Assembly: GCA_011390535.1 (NCBI GenBank)
Contig: JAABSF010000220.1
Span: forward strand, 1-5,445
Origin: Deltaproteobacteria bacterium
GTDB taxonomy: Bacteria; Myxococcota_A; Polyangia; HGW-17; SLPX01
Reading direction: 5' to 3'
Length of the DNA stretch: 5,445 nt
Below are positions 1 through 5,445 of the stretch, in pieces. The stretch's first letter is position 1. Each line of letters starts with the position of its first letter. The translations under genes were made by a program, and so were the position numbers. The notes beneath the pieces were generated by a model, which saw nothing but the letters and a program-made list of their open reading frames with translations, made no database searches and was not told where the DNA came from.

Positions 1-105
1 TACGGCCTCTTCGTGCTCTCCCTTCACCTTCTCCAGCTCTTCACTGTGCTCCCTCTTCAACCCTTCTACGGCCTCTTTGTGCTCTCCCTTTAGAGAAGCA
101 ACCTC
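1..105 (-). repeat. Hendecad (11-residue, 33-bp) coiled-coil repeats
   Basis: At the window edge the coiled coil becomes regular. Residues 421-431 (EVASLKGEHKE), 432-442 (AVEGLKREHSE) and 443-453 (ELEKVKGEHEE) share a pattern of a hydrophobic residue, then Lys, any residue, Glu, His. The DNA repeats with a 66-bp period: positions 1-24 and 67-90 differ at one base in 24. This indicates recent tandem duplication of a two-hendecad unit, probably continuing past the window edge. Confidence 0.8.
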
Positions 106-1365
106 TTTCTCTTTGGCTTCAAGAGTTTCCTGGATGGCCGCTTTGGCCGTGGCCAGCTCACTCTCCAGGGCGGCTTTTTCTTGCTCAAAAGATTCGCGCA
201 ATGTCTCCAGCTCTTTTTGGAGAGCTTGGTTATCTTCCTGGGCTTTCTGGAGGTTCTCTTTCAGAGAGCTGCATTCTTTTTCAAGATTCCCAGCCTTTTC
301 CTGAACTTCAAACTTATCCCGTTCAACAACTAGTAAATTTTCATCAAGCTCTTGTTTTGTTCGTTCAAGTTTCCTTATAGCTTCTTTTTTATCCAGTATG
401 TCCCGTTCTTTAGCGTCAAGGGTCTCATTCAAATCCAAAACCTGACGCTCTTTCTTGTTTATAACCTCTCTCAGGTTTAAAAACTCTCGTTCACGGCTGA
501 TTGAGCTCTCCGAACCCTCACCACCCTTTGAAGAAAGAGCCTCTTGGAGCTTTTTTTCCAGCTCGTCACGCTCCTTTTTCAAGCTCTCCATTTGAGCAAA
601 GAGTTCTTCCGGAACATCTTTTTTAGGCTCAGCCGATTCTTCGGCAACGGAAGCTTCTTCTTCAGTGCTCACATCTTCCACAACCTCGTCCAACCCAAGA
701 TCCAGCATGTCTTCATCTAAAGACACCTCCTCCTCCGAAACCTCCTCTTCTTCAACAGAGTCATCATCTACTTCGAAAGAGTCTGCGTCGAAATCTTCGA
801 TCTCTAGATCTTCGAGCTCCTCCTCTTCAACAGAAGAGTCGTCCACCATCATGTCCCCTTCTTCCACCTCCAAGGAAGCAAAAGCGGCGTCTGTCTCAAC
901 ATCCAGATCAGGATCTTCCTCTACAACCTCGCTCTCACTCACAGGTGTTTCAGGAGTCTCATCAGAAGCATCGCTCCCGGTTTCCAGATCAAAAACCCCT
1001 CCCACTTTTTCGAGAAACAACTCTTTAGAAAAACCATCATCTTTTAAAATATACTCATCAGCCCTTGTCTTAAGCTTTTTGTGCTGTTCGAAAGTCTCCG
1101 GAGTAGCTTCTGCAGACATAATAACCAAAGGCACTTTTTTCAGTGTCTTGTTTTTTTTGAGCTTATTACAAACGGCATACCCACTCATCTTGGGCAACTC
1201 TACGCACAAAACTATCAAGTCCGGAGGCGCTTCCTTTGCCCGCGCCAAACCGGCGGCACCATCACCAATGATCTCAGAATCAAATCCATAGGGTCCCAGC
1301 ATACTCTGAAGAGAAGCTGCAAACGACTGATCGCTCTCGATTATCAGCACCTTTTTGGAACTCAT
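1..1365 (-). CDS. FrzS/AglZ-like pseudo-receiver with acidic linker and coiled coil (3' partial)
   Basis: The frame is open for 455 codons from the ATG at 1365 to the window edge, so the C-terminus is missing. Residues 1-125 form a CheY-like receiver: VLIIESD at 6-12, PDLIVLCVELP at 48-58, PLVIMSAEA at 79-87, and YILK ending at Lys108. The Asp that is normally phosphorylated is Cys54, and the metal-binding acidic pair is Glu10-Ser11, while Ser84 and Lys108 are kept. The tail FEQHKKLKTRADEY (92-105) is close to that of Myxococcus FrzS and AglZ. Residues 126-255 are a linker with about 60 Asp/Glu and two Lys by hand count. From about 251 onward the protein is coiled coil, ending in the window with 11-residue repeats. 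FrzS and AglZ are cytoplasmic pole-localising motility regulators (type IV pilus and gliding, respectively). The architecture supports the family, but FrzS and AglZ cannot be told apart here. AAAGG lies 7 bases before the start. Confidence 0.9.
   Translation of the reverse strand, partial: MSSKKVLIIESDQSFAASLQSMLGPYGFDSEIIGDGAAGLARAKEAPPDLIVLCVELPKMSGYAVCNKLKKNKTLKKVPLVIMSAEATPETFEQHKKLKTRADEYILKDDGFSKELFLEKVGGVFDLETGSDASDETPETPVSESEVVEEDPDLDVETDAAFASLEVEEGDMMVDDSSVEEEELEDLEIEDFDADSFEVDDDSVEEEEVSEEEVSLDEDMLDLGLDEVVEDVSTEEEASVAEESAEPKKDVPEELFAQMESLKKERDELEKKLQEALSSKGGEGSESSISREREFLNLREVINKKERQVLDLNETLDAKERDILDKKEAIRKLERTKQELDENLLVVERDKFEVQEKAGNLEKECSSLKENLQKAQEDNQALQKELETLRESFEQEKAALESELATAKAAIQETLEAKEKEVASLKGEHKEAVEGLKREHSEELEKVKGEHEEAV
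1003..1350 (-). other. Degenerate receiver domain lacking phospho-Asp
   Basis: This marks the receiver part (residues 6 to about 121) of the FrzS/AglZ-like protein. Lining up the conserved blocks with CheY puts Cys54 at the Asp57 site, Glu10 and Ser11 at Asp12 and Asp13, Ser84 at Thr87, and Lys108 at Lys109. His95 and Tyr105 line up with His92 and Tyr102 of the Myxococcus FrzS pseudo-receiver, the surface associated with its signalling; that alignment is from memory. Standard Asp phosphorylation is not possible at residue 54. Confidence 0.88.
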
Positions 1366-1372
1366 CGACGGG

Positions 1373-1378
1373 CCTTTC
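1373..1378 (-). promoter_or_regulatory. Shine-Dalgarno site of FrzS/AglZ-like gene
   Basis: The minus strand reads GAAAGG ending 7 bases before the ATG at 1365. It is weaker than the other two sites. The preceding part of the 57-base gap is AT-rich, with an A-run, but no convincing -35/-10 promoter pair could be assigned. Confidence 0.65.
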
Positions 1379-1422
1379 TATTAATAGTTTTTTTCTGTTT
1401 TGGAAATATCAGATCCATCATT

Positions 1423-1785
1423 TCATAGATCTTCAAGAATCTTCGGAACCTGGACCCTCAACAAGAATCGGCACTTGCCGAAATTGCCGCCAGGGGCCAG
1501 CGCAACTGCAACAAAGTATTCCGGTGTCAACAATCTCAATACTAGAGTTAACTTTTCAGCCTTTATTGTTACCTCTTCCATGCCCCCCACCTCTAATATC
1601 TCCGCCGCCTTAAGCATCTGAGTCATAACAAAAGAAAACTCCATTCCAATAGTTTTAATATCTATCGGATTGTCAACATCCGGCTTTGAATACTGATCAA
1701 CTGATATGCCGTCAAACCCCATTAAAAGAGCGGCCAACCCTCCTTCAACGTTGTCTACCAGCTTTCGGAGGTGCTTTGTGAACAT
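1423..1785 (-). CDS. Roadblock/LC7 domain protein, MglB-like
   Basis: This 120-residue protein is essentially a single roadblock/LC7 fold. It has an N-terminal helix (about 1-13), a strand and turn with AALLMGFDGISVDQY (about 18-32), a central helix (about 43-64), paired strands with VTIKAEKLTLVLRLL and YFVAVALAP (about 72-98), and a final helix (about 101-120). Proteins of this fold act as homodimers in the bacterial cytoplasm. The best known, MglB of Myxococcus xanthus, is the GTPase-activating partner of the small Ras-like GTPase MglA, which sets front-rear polarity. Length and fold order fit, but sequence identity to MglB itself looks low and no mglA lies in the window, so a GAP role is inference. 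AGGAG lies 5 bases before the ATG. The gene sits 35 bases after the lipoprotein gene and 57 bases before the FrzS/AglZ-like gene, suggesting one polarity or pilus-control unit. No symbol is given because orthology to mglB is unproven. Confidence 0.88.
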   Translation of the reverse strand: MFTKHLRKLVDNVEGGLAALLMGFDGISVDQYSKPDVDNPIDIKTIGMEFSFVMTQMLKAAEILEVGGMEEVTIKAEKLTLVLRLLTPEYFVAVALAPGGNFGKCRFLLRVQVPKILEDL

Positions 1786-1788
1786 AAA

Positions 1789-1795
1789 CTCTCCT
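1789..1795 (-). promoter_or_regulatory. Shine-Dalgarno site of roadblock gene
   Basis: The minus strand reads AGGAGAG, with AGGAG ending 5 bases before the ATG at 1785. It lies inside the 35-base gap after the lipoprotein stop, and no terminator-like hairpin is seen in that gap. Confidence 0.8.
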
Positions 1796-1820
1796 GGTAC
1801 TTTTTCTATATCGGTTCCTT

Positions 1821-2555
1821 CTATTCCTCAGGACGAACCTCATAGGTCGACTCTGCAGGACAAACCCAATCTTGACCACTCACACAACAATCCAGACGAT
1901 CATCTTGTGCCGGATTACACTCATTCCCGGTCGCAGGATCTTCAGGTATGCCGGGAGAGCTACAGTCTCCTAAATTTTTTATCAGACACCCATTACATAT
2001 CTTGATGGGGAACGTCATAGAGCTCGATTTGATAGTGGTTCGTCCGCGTTTTGAAACCATTTTGATTTTCACGTTGGCATACTCAGTTCCGTTCTCAGGT
2101 ATATTACCGGCTATCATCTCCACTATTTGTGGAGGTATAACCATAACAGAGACCGCACGCATTTCTCCAGGACAAATTGTAACCGCAGTGGAAACCTTGT
2201 ACTTCATTAGATCCCCATCCACATCACCACCGGCGTTGCCCAAATCCAAATCAACCTCAGCCTCTTTCACTGTCAGACAATTATGCTCTATCTGCCCGGT
2301 GCTGGTGTCCGCTGTGGAAATCAAATTGTTCTGTAGCAACGGAAACATATAATAACCCGCCGGTTGTCCTGCACCTGTGTACCATAACACATCCAAAGTT
2401 CCTTGCGGTCTGTGATTGCCGGAAATCGAACTTTCCACAGTGCACCCGGCACCCGGAATCTGATTCTGCAGAATTATCAATGAAGCACTATTATCCTGGC
2501 AACCCAAAGCACACAAAAGAAGACTTACTATTACAAGCGATCCAAGTTCTTTCAT
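1821..2555 (-). CDS. Cys-rich predicted outer-membrane lipoprotein, unknown function
   Basis: This is a 244-residue protein of no family I can name. Residues 1-19 look like a lipoprotein signal: Lys2, a hydrophobic stretch, then ALGC, which would place the lipidated Cys at 19. Gln at +2 fits outer-membrane sorting. The mature part looks beta-rich and holds ten further Cys (38, 93, 128, 187, 190, 198, 213, 223, 224, 232). Seven of these lie in the last 58 residues, spaced C-x2-C-x7-C-x14-C-x9-CC-x7-C, which suggests a disulfide-bonded exported domain. The ATG at 2555 is preferred over an in-frame TTG at 2570 because GGGAGGTGA lies between them, 7 bases before the ATG. It begins 4 bases after the pilQ stop, so translational coupling is likely. 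By position it could be a secretin accessory or pilotin-like factor, but it lacks TPR repeats such as those of Myxococcus Tgl. That role is inference only. Confidence 0.85.
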   Translation of the reverse strand: MKELGSLVIVSLLLCALGCQDNSASLIILQNQIPGAGCTVESSISGNHRPQGTLDVLWYTGAGQPAGYYMFPLLQNNLISTADTSTGQIEHNCLTVKEAEVDLDLGNAGGDVDGDLMKYKVSTAVTICPGEMRAVSVMVIPPQIVEMIAGNIPENGTEYANVKIKMVSKRGRTTIKSSSMTFPIKICNGCLIKNLGDCSSPGIPEDPATGNECNPAQDDRLDCCVSGQDWVCPAESTYEVRPEE

Positions 2556-2558
2556 AAC

Positions 2559-2567
2559 ATCACCTCC
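2559..2567 (-). promoter_or_regulatory. Shine-Dalgarno site of lipoprotein gene inside the pilQ end
   Basis: The minus strand reads GGAGGTGAT, with GGAGG ending 7 bases before the ATG at 2555. The same bases encode the final Gly-Arg codons and TGA stop of pilQ, so a ribosome ending pilQ would sit on this site. This decides the ATG start over the TTG at 2570 and supports translational coupling. Confidence 0.85.
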
Positions 2568-5445
2568 CAACTTCCTTCTCCTCCACTTTACCTTGTTTTA
2601 TCACCCGAGGGGTAATAAAAATTAACACTTCAGAACGTTCGTCGGACTGTCTCTTCTTTTTGAATAGCCATCCGATCACCGGGATGTCCGCAATCCATGG
2701 CACCTTCGAATACGCCACAGCAGTCGTTCTAGAGTATATTCCACCAATTACGGCAGTATCACCATCAGGTATCAGCATCTCAGATTGCGCCGACTTTTTC
2801 AATATGGTGGGATCCCCACGAGCACCGGTGTTGACAAAATCCGGTTCATTTTTCGTAACACTCATCTTGAGCCTAACCCGCCCATCGGCTGTTACATGGG
2901 GCGTGACGGTTAAACCAAGATTCGCTTCTTCGAACATGGTGTTTACACCCTGCGCAGAGACGACACTAATAGGAATCCTTACACCTTGTTCTATCTTTGC
3001 CTCCACATTGTCGAGGGTTGTAATCTTGGGAGCAGATATTATCCTGACTTGCCCTGTCTCTTCCATAGCGGAGAGTCTCAGGTTTATATTGGCGACATTG
3101 CCGAGGGTCCCCAGGCTCAAGCCCAGCGCTCCGCCCTGTCCCGTCCCTGTCGTTGCAGGTAAATTAACGGCATAACCCGGATTCGTAGCGCCGGCACCCA
3201 TCAACCCACCTGTCTGTGTAACATCGTCAACCGACCCTCCCGCTGCACCAATTGAAAAGGGAAACATGAGACCTGTCGGGGCGCCTGTGGCAGGTGAAGC
3301 CAACACTGATCCGCCCCACTGAACGCCGACCTCTCTTAAAAAGGAAGACCGGGCCTCTACAATTCGGGCCTCGATTAACACTTGCGGAGTCGGCGTGTCC
3401 AGAGTGCTCACCAGCTTCCTGGCGATCTCGATGTTATCCATAACATCTCTAATAATAATTGTGTTAGTGCGTTTATTGGATGACACGTTGCCCCGCTTTG
3501 AGAGCGCGTTTGTCTCCAATTGTTTGGCCACCTGATCGGCATCCGCATAGCTCAACCTAAGAACACGCATCACTACCGGCTGCTCTTTCTTTTTGATTTG
3601 TTGTGCTTGTCGGATATCTTCCAGCTCTTTTCTTATTTCATCCATTCTTGCGATACGGATTATCCTCGGTCCTTCCCAGACCAACCCCAAGTTTTTGGAT
3701 CGCAAAACAACTTCCAAAGCTCGTCCGACTCTCACATTAACCATCCGGATGGTCACTCGCCCGGAAACATCATCAGGAACAACGATGTTTTTCCGCCAAA
3801 CCTGCCCGATGAGTCTCAATACATTGTGGAGATCAGCATCTTTGAAATCCATGTCCACACGCGGACCCAAATTACGTCCTCTTACAGAATACTTTGTTCT
3901 TAAGTCACGACGTCTTCTGCGTGGATTAACGCTTCGCCCTCTTGCACTGTAACCGCTGACCCTGGATGAAGAGACCTCTACATCAGCACCTGGTGGTACT
4001 TTTTTATTCGCAGCCGCCAATCGTTCACGCCATTGGCGTCTGGAACCCTTGACGAAATCAACCCAAAGAAATTTTCCCTGACGGTTGATTCGAAAACGAG
4101 CAGGCTCCTTTAACTTCATGAGCAGATCCACAGCTCCACGATTCCGCCTGTTCTTGAATGTGCTGACCACCTCCACAGGACCTCTGAATGCAGATGTATC
4201 CAAGCTGCGCTCTAGTTTTCCGGGCACATCGACTCCATAAAGCCTCAAGAGAACCTTTCGCTGTTTGGCTCGCTGAATATTGTAGTCGAACTTACCAGAC
4301 ACTTTCAGCACTACACGGTGGGTTTCGCCGGTATCACGAAAATCTACCGATTCAACCCTGGCGGTTATTTTACTTTTACTATCTCTGTCTTTCTTTGCCG
4401 CCTCCGATGGTTGAGCCCTCTTTGCAGATCTAGTGCTCGCGAGCTTGGCACCGGCCTGGGCAAGCTTTCGCTCAAGCGTCTTCCTCTTTTGCTCGAGCTT
4501 TTTACCCACCTTCTCTTCTCTGCTCTTTCGTTCTCGCAATCGTTTAAGCTCCGCCCGAACAGCTTTAATCTTGTTTCTCACATGCAGGCGTTTGTTCCCC
4601 AACTCCGACATCTCTCTTTTTTCCTGTCGTAGCTCTTGTTTTATGCGCTTCATCCGGGCTTTTAAGTTTTTCCCTTGACTTCTCAGTTCGCTCAGCTTCC
4701 GGCTCTCAGCCCTCCTCTCCGCCTCCAATCTTCTAACGGTCTGCTGCTCTTTCTTCTTCCTCTTCAGCGTAAGAGCCAACTGCTTTCTTGCAACAGCAAC
4801 GTGTTTTTCGGCATTTTCTTTTCTGCGGTTGGCGCTCTCCAATTCTTTACGAGCTTCCGACAACTGGACATTTAATCTTCTTGCTTCTTTTCGAGCCTGT
4901 TCATATTTCTTTGTCACAGAGCCCAATGTCGAAGAAGCTTTATTTTTGCTCTGCCTAAGTCCAGCCACCTTTTTTTCAAGCTCTCTTATCTCGCGCTTCC
5001 TTGTCCTGGAGAGTCTACGCCACTCACTCCGAGCCTTTCTTCGTTCTTTAACAGTGCCCGTCCTTGCAGCACGCTGAGCTTCATGCTTTTCATTGGAGAG
5101 TGTTTCTTTAAGCTTCCGAAGCCGCTTTATTTGATGTTCGAGACCACGATTAAATTCCTGCAACCGCTCACGAGCATTTCTGGCTCTTTCGGCCAAGCGC
5201 TCTTCTTTCAATCGAGCTCGTTTTGCTTTTTCGGCCCTCTGAACTTCTTCTTTCAGTGCCTTACGAAGCTTGGCTACATTAGACTGCAGCTTAATCAAAG
5301 CACCTTTAAGTTTCTGCTGTTTTTTCTCTTCTCCACGGCTGACCTCCAAAAGGCGGCGATGTCGCTCCATAAGCACTGAAATCTTTTTCTCCAGCTCTTG
5401 CTTTTGTTTCAATGCAGAGGTTTGCTTTCTGGCAGCGTTTCTCGC
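2560..5445 (-). CDS. pilQ: Type IV pilus secretin PilQ with long N-terminal coiled coil (5' partial)
   Basis: PilQ forms the multimeric outer-membrane pore through which the type IV pilus leaves the cell. The frame is open from the window edge for 961 codons to a TGA at 2562-2560, so the true start and any signal peptide lie upstream. Numbering from the first in-window codon: about 1-340 is Lys/Arg/Glu/Ala-rich coiled coil; about 360-464 is an AMIN domain (peptidoglycan binding in this family); about 530-604 is the secretin/TonB short N-terminal (STN) domain, with FKDADLHNVLRLIG; about 622-690 is a secretin N1 (NolW-like) domain; about 690-949 is the secretin barrel domain. The barrel carries RIISAPKITTLDN and the C-terminal signature VPWIADIPVIGWLF near 915-928, then LIFITPRVI. 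An Arg-rich linker (five Arg in a row near 508) joins AMIN and STN. The core resembles myxobacterial PilQ. The coiled coil is not a usual part of PilQ. No signal peptide precedes the AMIN domain, so one fused polypeptide is likely. The family call is firm; the role of the coiled coil is unknown. Confidence 0.95.
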   Translation of the reverse strand, partial: ARNAARKQTSALKQKQELEKKISVLMERHRRLLEVSRGEEKKQQKLKGALIKLQSNVAKLRKALKEEVQRAEKAKRARLKEERLAERARNARERLQEFNRGLEHQIKRLRKLKETLSNEKHEAQRAARTGTVKERRKARSEWRRLSRTRKREIRELEKKVAGLRQSKNKASSTLGSVTKKYEQARKEARRLNVQLSEARKELESANRRKENAEKHVAVARKQLALTLKRKKKEQQTVRRLEAERRAESRKLSELRSQGKNLKARMKRIKQELRQEKREMSELGNKRLHVRNKIKAVRAELKRLRERKSREEKVGKKLEQKRKTLERKLAQAGAKLASTRSAKRAQPSEAAKKDRDSKSKITARVESVDFRDTGETHRVVLKVSGKFDYNIQRAKQRKVLLRLYGVDVPGKLERSLDTSAFRGPVEVVSTFKNRRNRGAVDLLMKLKEPARFRINRQGKFLWVDFVKGSRRQWRERLAAANKKVPPGADVEVSSSRVSGYSARGRSVNPRRRRRDLRTKYSVRGRNLGPRVDMDFKDADLHNVLRLIGQVWRKNIVVPDDVSGRVTIRMVNVRVGRALEVVLRSKNLGLVWEGPRIIRIARMDEIRKELEDIRQAQQIKKKEQPVVMRVLRLSYADADQVAKQLETNALSKRGNVSSNKRTNTIIIRDVMDNIEIARKLVSTLDTPTPQVLIEARIVEARSSFLREVGVQWGGSVLASPATGAPTGLMFPFSIGAAGGSVDDVTQTGGLMGAGATNPGYAVNLPATTGTGQGGALGLSLGTLGNVANINLRLSAMEETGQVRIISAPKITTLDNVEAKIEQGVRIPISVVSAQGVNTMFEEANLGLTVTPHVTADGRVRLKMSVTKNEPDFVNTGARGDPTILKKSAQSEMLIPDGDTAVIGGIYSRTTAVAYSKVPWIADIPVIGWLFKKKRQSDERSEVLIFITPRVIKQGKVEEKEVGR
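4411..5445 (-). other. Basic coiled-coil region of PilQ
   Basis: Roughly the first 340 in-window residues of the secretin are almost all Lys, Arg, Glu, Gln, Ala, Leu and Ser, with nearly no Pro, Gly or aromatic residues and with heptad-like Leu/Val/Ile spacing. By hand count, residues 12-341 hold about 111 Lys/Arg against 45 Asp/Glu. A Ser/Thr/Lys-rich linker follows and leads into the AMIN domain. The region is continuous at the window edge, so its full length is unknown. Confidence 0.85.

Noticed and set aside
665..1291. Plus-strand open frame coding a Ser-rich protein of about 208 residues
   Set aside because: It is the antisense image of the Glu/Asp-rich linker (GAG/GAA read as CTC/TTC-type codons in other frames). 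It is low complexity, lacks a good ribosome site and lies opposite a clear gene.
1366..1422. Possible terminator or promoter in the gap before the FrzS/AglZ-like gene
   Set aside because: Only a weak AGATC/GATCT pairing and an A-run are present. There is no GC-rich stem followed by a T-run on the coding strand and no recognisable -35/-10 pair.
2556..2570. TTG at 2570 as the lipoprotein start, adding five residues before the signal peptide
   Set aside because: It would overlap the pilQ end and leave the strong GGAGG site inside the coding region; the ATG at 2555 is ideally spaced from that site.
2660..3175. Plus-strand open frame of 171 codons
   Set aside because: It lies wholly opposite the secretin barrel domain, shows no domain or motif, and has no neighbouring gene on its strand.
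5410..5412. TTG at 5412 as the PilQ start
   Set aside because: The frame stays open for another 11 codons to the window edge with the same coiled-coil composition, and no signal peptide follows this codon, so the start is most likely outside the window.
601..5445. Direct electrostatic pairing of the acidic linker of the FrzS/AglZ-like protein with the basic coiled coil of PilQ
   Set aside because: The opposite charges are striking, but PilQ domains before the barrel are expected in the periplasm and the pseudo-receiver protein in the cytoplasm, so they should not meet.

Overview
The window reads as one co-directional, tightly packed block on the minus strand, so transcription runs from high to low coordinates. 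Both ends cut through genes. Order of transcription: (1) a type IV pilus secretin of the PilQ family (5445 to 2560, 5' end outside the window) with a very long, strongly basic coiled-coil region ahead of its AMIN domain; (2) a cysteine-rich predicted lipoprotein (2555 to 1821); (3) a small roadblock/LC7-domain protein of the MglB type (1785 to 1423); (4) a FrzS/AglZ-type protein (1365 to 1, 3' end outside the window) made of a degenerate receiver domain, a very acidic linker and a long coiled coil. The gaps are 4, 35 and 57 bases. Each of the three internal starts has a readable Shine-Dalgarno site, no terminator-like hairpin separates the genes, and the plus strand holds only shadow frames. 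No stretch over about 60 bases lacks a gene. No tRNA, rRNA, CRISPR, insertion sequence or origin was seen.

The organism is most likely a moderate-GC member of the Myxococcota or a neighbouring former deltaproteobacterial lineage such as Bradymonadota. This is inference. It rests on the secretin core resembling myxobacterial PilQ as I remember it, on the pseudo-receiver with a FrzS-like tail and a non-Asp residue at the phosphorylation site, and on the presence of a roadblock protein. GC is near half by eye, lower than cultured Myxococcus.

Functionally, the block joins the outer-membrane pore of the type IV pilus (PilQ), a probable outer-membrane lipoprotein that may assist it, and two cytoplasmic proteins of families that set cell polarity and pilus-pole choice in Myxococcus xanthus (MglB-like roadblock, FrzS/AglZ-like pseudo-receiver). 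The simplest reading is a pilus assembly and polarity operon for twitching or social-type motility. The most unusual parts are the coiled-coil extension fused to PilQ, the Cys in place of the phospho-Asp, and the unknown Cys-rich lipoprotein placed between machine and polarity genes.
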